A stretch of 64,000 nt of DNA, taken from Streptomyces spiroverticillatus (GTDB taxonomy: Bacteria > Actinomycetota > Actinomycetes > Streptomycetales > Streptomycetaceae). Under the pieces are notes generated by a model, which was not told the origin of the DNA, did not search any database, and saw only the letters and a list, made by a program, of their open reading frames with translations. Each line of letters starts with the position of its first letter. Position 1 is the first letter of the stretch. The stretch spans positions 682,001-746,000 of the forward strand of contig BMUX01000003.1 in assembly GCA_014650415.1 (NCBI GenBank), read 5' to 3'. A program made the position numbers and the translations under genes. Shown here piece after piece: positions 36,233 to 44,543 of this stretch.

Positions 36233-36271
36233 ATCGCGCCGGACTCCGCCGAGTCCGGCGCGATTTTTTTG
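36233..36271 (+). terminator. strong rho-independent terminator downstream of bldC
   Basis: Perfect 14-bp stem ATCGCGCCGGACTC / GAGTCCGGCGCGAT with loop CGCC, followed by seven T. It lies 185 nt after the bldC stop, so the transcript has a long 3' UTR or a separate small RNA ends here. Confidence 0.9.
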
Positions 36272-36624
36272 TGCCCGTACGGGCCCGTGGGGGCCCTGTG
36301 CGGGCCCTGTGCGCCCCGGCGTCCCCGTGCCGGGGTTACCCGGGGTCCGGGGGCTCCAGCCGCCCTGTGGCGGCGAGCTGCGCTCCGGGTGCCGTTCGCG
36401 GCCGTGACCTGGGGAGGGCTCGGGGGAGGGGCCGCGGGGGAGCCGGCGGGGCTCGGGGAGGTGCTGCACGAGAGGGTGCAATTGCACATATTAAATTGGC
36501 GAGTTGTAGGGAGGGGATAAGTGCACCCGTTCCGCAAACATTTCTCGTGACGCCCGTCACATGATGTGACGCCTGTCAAAAATGAGCTTGCCACCGGAAC
36601 GGGGTTCCGATCGCGGGGCGATGG
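36272..36624. other. intergenic region between bldC terminator and DUF6274 gene
   Basis: 353 nt with no supported gene. The left two thirds are extremely GC-rich. Then an abruptly AT-rich part carries the palindrome GTGCAATTGCAC (36476-36487), two AATT elements 14 nt apart, and a perfect 17-bp palindrome CGTCACAT-G-ATGTGACG (36555-36571). This is unusual between a terminator and the 3' end of a convergent gene. Confidence 0.5.
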
Positions 36625-36882
36625 TCACGGGATCGGGGGACTTTCGTCCCGAGTCGCCTCGTGCTCCGCCTCGTGCTCCGCCTCGGGCTCGACCGGGTGT
36701 TCCGCCGGGTGCTCCACCGGGTGTTCCTCCCCGTACTCCTCCACGATCTGCTCGGCGAGCGCGAGGCGCAGCAGCCGCAGGCAGATCGGGCAGCTCCCGG
36801 TGCGGTGCCGGTAGCTGGTGGCGGCGGCCAGGTGGGCACGCAGCAGGGCCCGTGTCTCGTGCTTCTCCGTGGATGCAGCCAT
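36625..36882 (-). CDS. DUF6274 family small protein
   Basis: 85 aa. ATG with GGAGGT 5 nt upstream. Helical N-terminus (ETRALLRAHLAAATSY), a CPIC pair at 31-34 followed by LRLLRLALAEQIVEEYG, and a tail of HPVEHPAEHPVE and EHEAEHEA repeats rich in His and Glu. The CPIC and His-rich tail could bind a metal; unproven. Conserved small streptomycete protein without known role. Confidence 0.85.
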   Translation of the reverse strand: MAASTEKHETRALLRAHLAAATSYRHRTGSCPICLRLLRLALAEQIVEEYGEEHPVEHPAEHPVEPEAEHEAEHEATRDESPPIP

Positions 36883-36966
36883 CTGTCACCTCCACCGCCC
36901 GCCCCCAAGGACCGGAATCCCTCCGTCTCCGGGTTACCGTTGGCAGATGCCCGCGTCAAGACACGC

Positions 36967-36998
36967 GAAAGCCCCGATCCGTACGGATCGGGGCTTTC
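36967..36998 (-). terminator. terminator of tRNA-Asp copy 1
   Basis: Perfect 32-nt palindrome GAAAGCCCCGATCCGT / ACGGATCGGGGCTTTC, 7 nt beyond the tRNA 3' end. Confidence 0.85.
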
Positions 36999-37005
36999 GT
37001 TACTG

Positions 37006-37080
37006 CGGTCCTGACGGGATTTGAACCCGCGGCCTCCACCTTGACAGGGTGGCGAGCACTCCAAACTGCTCCACAGGACC
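37006..37080 (-). tRNA. tRNA-Asp(GTC), copy 1
   Basis: Acceptor GGTCCTG pairs with CAGGACC; anticodon loop CTGTCAA gives GTC; T-loop TTCAAAT; CCA not encoded. Same sequence as the copy at 44277-44351. Confidence 0.96.
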
Positions 37081-37179
37081 TTGATTCGCAGCCGCTCCGC
37101 AGGTGTCTGCGTGTTGCTGCGAGTCAGACTGTACAGCAGGTCAGAGGGTGCAGTCGAACTCGATCCCGTCGGGTCCCGG

Positions 37180-40100
37180 CTAGGGGGCCGCCGCGTCGAT
37201 CGCCTTCACGATCCGCTTGTCGGAGACCGGGTACGCGGTGCCCAGCGCATGCGCGAAGTAGCTGACCCGCAGCTCCTCGATCATCCACGGGATCTCCCGC
37301 ACCTCGGCCGGCACCGGCCGCCCCTGCGGGAGCTGCTCCAGCAGCCACGCGTACTCGTCCTGCATCTCGTGGACCTTCTCCATGCGCGCGGTGTCGCGCT
37401 GGGCGCCGGTCGGCATCTGCTGGAGCCTGCGGTCGGCCGCCACCAGGTAGCGCATGAGGTGCGGGAGCCGCTTCAGCCCGGTCTTCGTGACGAAGCCCGC
37501 CGGCATCAGGGCGTCCAGCTGCTTGCGTACGTCGGCGAGGTTGGCCAGCAGCACGGGGCTGTTGGTCGACTTCAGCCGCCGCTCGCACGCCTGCCACGCG
37601 GCCAGCACCTGCTGGACCTGGCCCACGGTCCGTACCGTCGTGTCCACGAGGTCGGCGCGCACCTTGTCGTACAGCTTCCGGAACGACTCCTCGTCCCAGG
37701 CCGGGCCGCCGTGGTCGGCGATCAGCTTGTCCGTGGCCGCCATCGCGCAGTCGTCGAAGAGGGCCTGGATGGAGCCGTGCGGGTTGCTGGACAGGGCCAG
37801 CTTCTGCTGGTTCGTCAGCTTGTCGGAGGCGAACTTGGCCGGGTTCACCGGGATGTTGAGCAGGATCAGGCGGCGGGTGCCCGCCCACATCGCCTGCCGC
37901 TGCTCGGCCTCGCTGTCGAAGAGCCGTACGGAGACGGTCTTGCCCGCGTCCACCAGCGCCGGGAACGCCTTGACCGGCTGCCCGGCCCGTTTGGTCTCGA
38001 AGACCTTGGTGAGGGTCCCGATCGTCCAGTCGGTGAGGCCGGTGCGCTCGATGGTCTCGCCGCCCGCGCGCTCGGCGGTCGCTGCCGCCGCCTTGGAGAG
38101 GGCCTGGCGGGCCTTCGGGCGGAGCTTCAGGCGCAGGGCCTCCAGGTCCTTGTCCTCGGCGAGCTTCTTGCGGCGCTCGTCGACGATGCGGAAGGTGATG
38201 CGCAGGTGGTCCGGGATGCGGGAGAGGTCGAAGTCGGCGGCGGAGACCGGGACCCCGACCATCTTCTGGAGCTCGCGGGCGAGCGTGAAGTGGATCGGCT
38301 CCTGCTGTGCTCCTTGGCGGCCAGAGGCCGACGGGACCGCCCGGTCGAGGAAGCGGGTCGCGTAGTTCGGCGCGGGCACGTAATGCCGGCGGATCGGCTT
38401 CGGGAGGGAGCGGATCAGCTCGGTCACGACCTCTTCCCGCAGGCCCGGGATCTGCCAGTCGAAGCCCTCGTCGGTGACCTGGTTGAGGACCTGGAGCGGG
38501 ATGTGGACGGTCACGCCGTCCGCGTCGGCGCCCGGCTCGAACTGGTACGTCACCCGGAATTTGAGGGGGCCCTGCCGCCAGTTGTCCGGGTAGTCGTCCT
38601 TCGTGACCCCCGCGGCCTTCTCGTTGATGAGCATCTCGCGCTCGAAGTCGAGGAGTTCGGGCTCCTCGCGCTTCTTGTGCTTCCACCACGAGTCGAAGTG
38701 CGCACCGGAGACGACGTGTTCGGGGATGCGCTGGTCGTAGAAGTCGAAGAGCGTCTCGTCGTCGACCAGGATGTCGCGGCGGCGCGCCCGGTGCTCCAAC
38801 TCCTCGACCTCGGTGAGGAGTTTGCGGTTGTCGGCGAAGAACTTGTGGTGCGTGCGCCAGTCGCCCTCGACGAGGGCGTTGCGGATGAAAAGGTCGCGGC
38901 TGATCTCGGCGTCGATGCGCCCGTAGTTCACCTTGCGCTGGGCGACGATCGGGACGCCGTACAGCGTCACTCGCTCGTACGCCATGACGGCCGCCTGGTC
39001 CTTCTCCCAGTGCGGCTCGCTGTACGTGCGCTTCAGCAAGTGCTGGGCGAGCGGCTCGATCCACTCGGGCTCGACCTTGGCGTTGACGCGCGCCCACAGC
39101 CGGGAGGTCTCCACCAGCTCGGCGGACATCACGAAGCGGGGCTGCTTCTTGAACAGCGCCGACCCGGGGAAGATCGCGAACTTGGCGTTGCGCGCGCCCA
39201 GGTACTCGTTCTTGTCGGTGTCCTTGAGGCCGATGTGGGAGAGGAGGCCGGCGAGGAGGGAGGTGTGGACGGAGACCTCCGGGGCGTCCTCCTCGTTGAG
39301 ATGGATCCCCATCTGCTTGGCGACCGAGCGGAGCTGGGCGTAGATGTCCTGCCACTCCCGGATGCGCAGGAAGTTCAGGTACTCCTGCTTGCACATCCGG
39401 CGGAAGGAGGACGAGCCGCGCTCCTTCTGCTGCTCGCGGACGTAGCGCCAGAGGTTGAGATAGGAGAGGAAGTCGCTCGTCTCGTCCTTGAAGCGGGCGT
39501 GGTTCTGGTCGGCCTGCGTCTGCTTCTCGACCGGGCGCTCGCGCGGGTCCTGGATGGAGAGCGCGGAGGCGATCACCATCACCTCGCGCACGCAGCCGTT
39601 CTTGTCGGCCTCCAGGACCATGCGGGCCAGGCGCGGGTCGACGGGCAGCTGGGAGAGCTTGCGGCCCTGCTGGGTGAGCCGCTTCTTCGGGTCCTTCTCG
39701 TGCGGGTCGAGCGCGCCGAGCTCCTGGAGGAGCTGGACGCCGTCGCGGATGTTGCGGTGGTCCGGCGGGTCGATGAACGGGAACTTCTCGATCTCGCCGA
39801 GCCCGGCGGCGGTCATCTGGAGGATGACGGAGGCCAGGTTCGTACGGAGGATCTCGGCGTCCGTGAACTCCGGACGGGTGAGGAAGTCGTCCTCGGAGTA
39901 CAGGCGGATGCAGATGCCGTCGGAGGTACGGCCGCAACGGCCCTTGCGCTGGTTGGCGCTGGCCTGGGAGATCCGCTCGATGGGCAGGCGCTGCACCTTG
40001 GTGCGGTGGCTGTAGCGGGAGATGCGGGCGGTGCCCGGGTCGATGACGTACTTGATGCCGGGGACCGTGAGGGAGGTCTCGGCGACGTTCGTCGCGAGGA

Positions 40101-41127
40101 CGACGCGGCGGCCGGTGTGGCGCTGGAAGACGCGGTTCTGCTCGGCGTGACTCAGCCGTGCGTACAGCGGGAGCACCTCGGTGAGGTGCAGCTTGCGTTT
40201 GTTGAGCGCGTCGGCCGTGTCGCGGATCTCCCGCTCCCCGGAGAGGAAGACCAGGATGTCGCCCGGGCCCTCGTTCTGGAGCTCGTCGACGGCGTCGGCG
40301 ATGGCGGTGATCTGGTCCCGGTCGGAGTCGTCGCCGTCCTCTTCGAGGAGGGGGCGGTAGCGGACCTCGACGGGGTAGGTCCGGCCGCTCACTTCGACGA
40401 TGGGCGCGTCGCCGAAGTGGCGGGAGAAGCGCTCGGGGTCGATGGTCGCGGAGGTGATGACGACCTTGAGGTCGGGGCGCTTGGGGAGGAGCTGGGCGAG
40501 GTAGCCGAGCAGGAAGTCGATGTTCAGGCTTCGCTCGTGGGCCTCGTCGATGATGATCGTGTCGTACGCGCGCAGCTCGCGGTCCGTCTGGATCTCGGCG
40601 AGCAGGATGCCGTCCGTCATGAGCTTCACGAAGGTGGAGTCCTGGTTCACCTGGTCGGTGAAGCGGACCTTCCAGCCGACGGCCTCGCCGAGCGGGGTCT
40701 TCAGCTCGTCCGCGATGCGCTCGGCCACCGTGCGGGCGGCGATGCGGCGGGGCTGGGTGTGGCCGATCATGCCCCTCACCCCGCGGCCCAGCTCCATGCA
40801 GATCTTCGGGATCTGCGTCGTCTTGCCGGAGCCGGTCTCGCCCGCGACGATCACGACCTGGTGGTCGCGTATCGCGTCGGCGATGTCCTGCTTCTTCTGG
40901 CTGACGGGGAGGGTCTCGGGGTACGTGATCGGGGGCACGCGGGTGGCACGGGCGGCCACCTTGGCGGCGGACTTCTCCGCCTCGGCGGCGATCTCGTCCA
41001 GGACGGCCTGCCGGGCCTCCGGCTTACGGATACGACGGGCGCCTTCGAGGCGGCGGCCGAGGCGGTGTGCGTCACGGAGCGAGCTCTGGGCGAGGGTGGC
41101 CTGGAGGTCGGCGAGGGAAGTAGACAT
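37180..41127 (-). CDS. hrpA: ATP-dependent RNA helicase HrpA
   Basis: 1315-aa DEAH-box helicase, normal length for HrpA, which rescues stalled ribosomes and processes RNA. Walker A GETGSGKT at 96-103, DEAH in IIIDEAHERSLNIDF, SAT in ITSATIDPERF, motif V/VI in TNVAETSLTVPGIKYVID and QRKGRCGRT. The HA2/OB-fold region follows at about 480-620, and a long C-terminal HrpA domain completes it (DYPDNWRQGPLKFRVTYQFEPG). ATG at 41127 with only a weak ribosome binding site. Single gene; the tRNA-Asp lies 100 nt downstream on the same strand. Confidence 0.96.
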   Translation of the reverse strand: MSTSLADLQATLAQSSLRDAHRLGRRLEGARRIRKPEARQAVLDEIAAEAEKSAAKVAARATRVPPITYPETLPVSQKKQDIADAIRDHQVVIVAGETGSGKTTQIPKICMELGRGVRGMIGHTQPRRIAARTVAERIADELKTPLGEAVGWKVRFTDQVNQDSTFVKLMTDGILLAEIQTDRELRAYDTIIIDEAHERSLNIDFLLGYLAQLLPKRPDLKVVITSATIDPERFSRHFGDAPIVEVSGRTYPVEVRYRPLLEEDGDDSDRDQITAIADAVDELQNEGPGDILVFLSGEREIRDTADALNKRKLHLTEVLPLYARLSHAEQNRVFQRHTGRRVVLATNVAETSLTVPGIKYVIDPGTARISRYSHRTKVQRLPIERISQASANQRKGRCGRTSDGICIRLYSEDDFLTRPEFTDAEILRTNLASVILQMTAAGLGEIEKFPFIDPPDHRNIRDGVQLLQELGALDPHEKDPKKRLTQQGRKLSQLPVDPRLARMVLEADKNGCVREVMVIASALSIQDPRERPVEKQTQADQNHARFKDETSDFLSYLNLWRYVREQQKERGSSSFRRMCKQEYLNFLRIREWQDIYAQLRSVAKQMGIHLNEEDAPEVSVHTSLLAGLLSHIGLKDTDKNEYLGARNAKFAIFPGSALFKKQPRFVMSAELVETSRLWARVNAKVEPEWIEPLAQHLLKRTYSEPHWEKDQAAVMAYERVTLYGVPIVAQRKVNYGRIDAEISRDLFIRNALVEGDWRTHHKFFADNRKLLTEVEELEHRARRRDILVDDETLFDFYDQRIPEHVVSGAHFDSWWKHKKREEPELLDFEREMLINEKAAGVTKDDYPDNWRQGPLKFRVTYQFEPGADADGVTVHIPLQVLNQVTDEGFDWQIPGLREEVVTELIRSLPKPIRRHYVPAPNYATRFLDRAVPSASGRQGAQQEPIHFTLARELQKMVGVPVSAADFDLSRIPDHLRITFRIVDERRKKLAEDKDLEALRLKLRPKARQALSKAAAATAERAGGETIERTGLTDWTIGTLTKVFETKRAGQPVKAFPALVDAGKTVSVRLFDSEAEQRQAMWAGTRRLILLNIPVNPAKFASDKLTNQQKLALSSNPHGSIQALFDDCAMAATDKLIADHGGPAWDEESFRKLYDKVRADLVDTTVRTVGQVQQVLAAWQACERRLKSTNSPVLLANLADVRKQLDALMPAGFVTKTGLKRLPHLMRYLVAADRRLQQMPTGAQRDTARMEKVHEMQDEYAWLLEQLPQGRPVPAEVREIPWMIEELRVSYFAHALGTAYPVSDKRIVKAIDAAAP

Positions 41128-41346
41128 ACCTGGTCCAGGATCTCACTCCGGGTCTGTTGGTGGCGAACCCATTTCCGGTGGCGGGGGTGTTCGGGTGCGC
41201 CCCTTCCCTCTCCTGCGCCCCTGGAGGGCATCCCCCCGGCCCCGCCCCCCCGTGCCGGGTGTGCCCGGGATCGTGGGTGGGGGCACGTACCCTCGGGGGC
41301 GGGCCCCGTGCCCGGAAGTTTCCTTGCCCGCCCCGAGAGGTGCCCC

Positions 41347-41709
41347 GTGTTGTCCGTCGCCCCCCTGAGCCGGCTCCTCGCCGTCCTGGTGATGGCGGTC
41401 GGGCTGCTGTGCGGGCTGCCGGGGCAGGCTGCTGCCGGGCACACGCCCGGGGACCGGGGCCCGGTGGCCTTCCAGGCCGTGGACGACACGCCCGGGTGCC
41501 GGCCCACGCCCTCGCACGACACCGGCAAGCCCTCCGTTCCGCCGCGCGGTTCCACCTCGTACGAGCTGATGCCCGTCCTCTTCGAGACGCCCGGCAGCGG
41601 CGATGCGGCCGCCCTCGACCGGCTCCTGGCGCCCCCGGCTCCCGGCCGTGCCCCGCCGGCGGCGGGCCCGCCCACCCCCGTGGACCTCGGCGTACTCCTG
41701 CGCGTCTAG
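41347..41709 (+). CDS. small secreted protein upstream of the DsbA-like gene
   Basis: 120 aa. GTG at 41347 with GAGAGGT 5 nt upstream. Signal peptide MLSVAPLSRLLAVLVMAVGLLCGLPGQAAAG; the mature part is Pro-rich with one Cys (DDTPGCRPTPSHD) and ends PVDLGVLLRV. No family recognised. It precedes the DsbA/CcdA pair by 72 nt on the same strand, so it may be cotranscribed. Confidence 0.7.
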   Translation: MLSVAPLSRLLAVLVMAVGLLCGLPGQAAAGHTPGDRGPVAFQAVDDTPGCRPTPSHDTGKPSVPPRGSTSYELMPVLFETPGSGDAAALDRLLAPPAPGRAPPAAGPPTPVDLGVLLRV

Positions 41710-41781
41710 GGAGCGCGACGGGCACACCCCTGCCCGTTTCCGGCCCCGAACCCGCCTTCCCGTCAGGAGAACAGCACAGCC

Positions 41782-42612
41782 ATGTCCATGAACAACAAGA
41801 GCACCAGCAAGAGCAACGGCAAGAGCAGCGGCAAGACGCGCGGCATTCTCATCGGGGCCGGCGTCGCCGCCGCCGCGGTCCTTCTCGGGCTGGCCTCCTG
41901 GTCCGCGACCAAGCCCGCCGACCGTGACTCCGCCGGGTCGATCCTGGAGATCAGTAACTCTCCGACCCCCGAGGCCGAAAGTGGCACCGGGGCCGAGACC
42001 GGTGTCTTCCCCGAGCTGGAGAAGCTCGCCCGGCGCACCGAGGGCGACCCCCTCGCGCAGGGGACGGCCGACGCGCCCGTCGTCATGGTCGAGTACGCCG
42101 ACTTCAAGTGCGGCTTCTGCGGCAAGTTCGCCCGCGACACCGAGCCGAAGCTCGTGAAGAAGTACGTCGAGGACGGGACTCTGCGCATCGAATGGCGCAA
42201 CTACCCGATCCTGAGCGAGGAGTCCGACGCCGCCGCGCACGCCGCCTGGGCCGCCGGCCGGCAGGGCCGCTTCTGGCAGTTCCACGCCGCGGCCTACGCC
42301 AAGGACGCCAAGGCGAAGGGCTTCGGGGCGGAGCAGTTGAAGGAGCTCGCGCGGCAGGCCGGGGTGAAGGACCTCGACAAGTTCGCCGCGGACTCCGCGA
42401 GCGAGGACGCGAAGACGTCCGTACGCAAGGACAAGGAGGAGGCCTTCGCGCTGCGGGCCACCGCCACCCCGTCCTTCCTGATCAACGGCCGTCCGATCTC
42501 CGGCGCCCAGCCCGACGAGGTCTTCGAGCAGGCCATCGAGTCCGCCAAGAAGGCCGCCGAGGCGGGCAAGGCGGGCAAGAAGGCCACGCCGGGTGCGGGT
42601 GCCGGTCAGTGA
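41782..42612 (+). CDS. membrane-anchored DsbA-like thiol oxidoreductase
   Basis: 276 aa. An N-terminal transmembrane anchor (about 21-40) leads to an extracytoplasmic thioredoxin-fold domain: VVMVEYADFKCGFCGKFARD with active site CGFC at 110-113 and the cis-Pro segment ATATPSFLINGRP near 225-237. This is the DsbA/ScsC-like family with helical insertion. It forms or isomerises disulfides in exported proteins. Overlaps the next gene (CcdA-like) by 4 nt, which would recycle its thiols. AGGAGA is 11 nt before the ATG. Confidence 0.92.
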   Translation: MSMNNKSTSKSNGKSSGKTRGILIGAGVAAAAVLLGLASWSATKPADRDSAGSILEISNSPTPEAESGTGAETGVFPELEKLARRTEGDPLAQGTADAPVVMVEYADFKCGFCGKFARDTEPKLVKKYVEDGTLRIEWRNYPILSEESDAAAHAAWAAGRQGRFWQFHAAAYAKDAKAKGFGAEQLKELARQAGVKDLDKFAADSASEDAKTSVRKDKEEAFALRATATPSFLINGRPISGAQPDEVFEQAIESAKKAAEAGKAGKKATPGAGAGQ

Positions 42613-43466
42613 CCCCCGACATCGGCTACTTCGCCGCCTTCCTCGGCGGCCTCCTCGCCCTCGTCAGCCCGTGCAGCGCCCTCCTGCTGCCCGCCTTCTT
42701 CGCGTACTCGATCGACTCCACCTCCCGGCTCGTCGCCCGCACCTCCCTCTTCTACGCGGGCCTCGCCACCACCCTCGTCCCGCTGGGCGCGGCGGGCTCC
42801 TTCGCGGGACGGTTCTTCTACGGCAACCGGGGGCTGCTGGTCACCCTCGCCGGCTGGCTGATCATCGCGCTCGGTGTCGCGCAGATCCTCGGCATGGGCT
42901 TCGCCTCGAAGAAGATGGCCGAGCTGTCGGGACGGATCCGCCCGACCACGGCCCTGTCCGTCTACGCCCTGGGTGCGGTGTACGGGCTGGCGGGCTTCTG
43001 CGCGGGACCGATCCTCGGCAGCGTCCTGACCGTGGCCGCCGTCAGCGGCAGCCCGGTCTACGGCGGCCTGCTGCTCGCCGTCTACGCGCTCGGCATGGCC
43101 GTCCCCCTCTTCGTCCTCGCCCTGCTCTGGGAACGCTTCGACCTGGGACGACGGAGGTGGCTGCGCGGCCGCACCCTCACCCTCGGCCGCTTCTCCCTCC
43201 ACACCACCTCCCTCCTCTCCGGCCTCTTCTTCGTCGCCCTCGGCATCCTCTTCCTCGCCTTCGACGGCGCCACGGCCCTGCCCGGCCTCCTCGACGTCGA
43301 CGACTCCTTCGCCGTCGAACAGTGGGCCTCCCGGATCGGCGAATCCGTCCCGGACTGGGCACTGCTGGCGGGCGCGGTCGCGGTGGTGGGGGCGGTGTTT
43401 GGCGTACGGGCCCTGCGCGGCCGGGGCCGCGAGAGCGCCGCAGCCGCAGCTCGCAGGCCCGAATAG
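42609..43466 (+). CDS. CcdA/DsbD-type thiol-disulfide transmembrane protein
   Basis: 285 aa with six or seven transmembrane helices. The conserved cysteines sit in the first helix (LALVSPCSALLLPAFFAY, Cys22) and a later one (LAGFCAGPILG), as in CcdA, which carries electrons from cytosolic thioredoxin across the membrane. GTG start overlaps the DsbA-like stop (GTGA), so the two form a functional oxidoreductase pair. The C-terminal cytosolic tail is Arg/Ala-rich. Confidence 0.92.
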   Translation: MTPDIGYFAAFLGGLLALVSPCSALLLPAFFAYSIDSTSRLVARTSLFYAGLATTLVPLGAAGSFAGRFFYGNRGLLVTLAGWLIIALGVAQILGMGFASKKMAELSGRIRPTTALSVYALGAVYGLAGFCAGPILGSVLTVAAVSGSPVYGGLLLAVYALGMAVPLFVLALLWERFDLGRRRWLRGRTLTLGRFSLHTTSLLSGLFFVALGILFLAFDGATALPGLLDVDDSFAVEQWASRIGESVPDWALLAGAVAVVGAVFGVRALRGRGRESAAAAARRPE

Positions 43467-43530
43467 CGCCTCACGGAATGCCCCGCCTCCTGCGCCCGGG
43501 CGTGCCTAGACTGGGCGCAGGAGGTGTGTG

Positions 43531-44109
43531 GTGACCGTCACTGAGGACCGGCCGCAGATGCTGGCCGAAGAGTTCGAGCGCATTGCCGCCGCCGCCGGGC
43601 GCGAGGGGGTCCGGCTGGAGTTCCTCCACGGCAGGCTGGGAGTGAAGACAGTGCCGGACGGCGATCACGACGAGATCATCCGTTGGCTCATGGAGCACTG
43701 CATCCAGCATCGCCCCGATCTCTGGCTCTACCCCGAGCGCGGTCTGCGGGTCGATCAGTACCGCAACGGATATGCCAAGCCAGACGGAACACTCGCGCCC
43801 AAGGGCGTTTTCGCTGGTCAGGGCGAATGGGCTGACGCCGGGCAGGTTCTGTTGGTGGCCGAGGTCACCTCGTACGACAGCGACACGGACCGGCGCGACC
43901 GGGTGGAGAAGCCGTCGGCGTACGCCCGGGCCGGTATCCCCGTCTACCTGCTGATCGATCGGGACACCTGCGAGGTCCTCGTCCACAGCGAGCCCGACAA
44001 CGGCACCTACGCCCACCTGCTCCGCCGGCCCTTCGGCCGCACCGTCGAGCTGCCCGAGCCCCTCGGCTTCGCCCTGGAGACCGAGCCGCTCAAGCAGTGG
44101 GTCCGCTGA
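43531..44109 (+). CDS. Uma2 family (DUF820) endonuclease-like protein
   Basis: 192 aa. Uma2 proteins have a restriction-endonuclease-like PD-(D/E)xK fold; here GYAKPDGTLAPKG, LLVAEVTSYDSDTDRRDRVEKPSAYARAGIPVYLLID carry the D...E-x-(T) and the K motif. Streptomycetes carry many copies; the substrate is unknown. GTG at 43531 has GGAGG 6 nt upstream; the GTG at 43528 is closer than ideal. A -10-like TAGACT lies at 43507. Stand-alone gene. Confidence 0.88.
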   Translation: MTVTEDRPQMLAEEFERIAAAAGREGVRLEFLHGRLGVKTVPDGDHDEIIRWLMEHCIQHRPDLWLYPERGLRVDQYRNGYAKPDGTLAPKGVFAGQGEWADAGQVLLVAEVTSYDSDTDRRDRVEKPSAYARAGIPVYLLIDRDTCEVLVHSEPDNGTYAHLLRRPFGRTVELPEPLGFALETEPLKQWVR

Positions 44110-44130
44110 GGAGGCGGGTGCGGACAACGA

Positions 44131-44166
44131 CTGAAGGCCCGGACGGTATCCCGTCCGGGCCTTCAG
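44131..44166. terminator. hairpin between Uma2 gene and tRNA-Phe
   Basis: 16-bp stem CTGAAGGCCCGGACGG / CCGTCCGGGCCTTCAG with 4-nt loop, 13 nt beyond the tRNA-Phe 3' end and 21 nt beyond the Uma2 stop; likely bidirectional. Confidence 0.88.
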
Positions 44167-44179
44167 CTTGTTGCTTGAA

Positions 44180-44256
44180 TGGTGGCTGGGGCCGGGATCG
44201 AACCGGCGACCTATCGCTTTTCAGGCGATCGCTCGTACCAACTGAGCTACCCAGCC
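44180..44256 (-). tRNA. tRNA-Phe(GAA)
   Basis: Acceptor GGCTGGG pairs with CCCAGCC; anticodon loop CTGAAAA gives GAA; T-loop TTCGATC; CCA encoded. Last tRNA of a Glu-Asp-Phe minus-strand cluster. Confidence 0.96.
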
Positions 44257-44276
44257 ACTGCGACCGGAGTCGCAAG

Positions 44277-44351
44277 CGGTCCTGACGGGATTTGAACCCG
44301 CGGCCTCCACCTTGACAGGGTGGCGAGCACTCCAAACTGCTCCACAGGACC
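44277..44351 (-). tRNA. tRNA-Asp(GTC), copy 2
   Basis: Same 75-nt sequence and anticodon GTC as 37006-37080; CCA not encoded. Middle member of the cluster. Confidence 0.96.
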
Positions 44352-44389
44352 AAGCTTTGTGCGAGCACGAGTCTCGCACAGGTGTTGCG

Positions 44390-44462
44390 TGCCCCCAACG
44401 GGATTCGAACCCGTGCTACCGCCTTGAAAGGGCGGCGTCCTGGGCCACTAGACGATGAGGGC
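44390..44462 (-). tRNA. tRNA-Glu(TTC)
   Basis: Acceptor GCCCTCA pairs with TGGGGGC with one T-G wobble; anticodon loop CTTTCAA gives TTC; T-loop TTCGAAT; CCA not encoded. First tRNA of the cluster. Confidence 0.95.
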
Positions 44463-44543
44463 TAATTGGCCCGCCTTTGCGCTTCGCAGCGCGTCGGGGA
44501 CGTCAGAAGCATATGGGATGCCGGGGGGTATCGCCAAAACGGT

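Noticed and set aside
37081..41346. Long plus-strand open frame spanning the hrpA region
   Set aside because: Antisense shadow of hrpA caused by high GC; only its last part (41347-41709) has a start, ribosome binding site and signal peptide.
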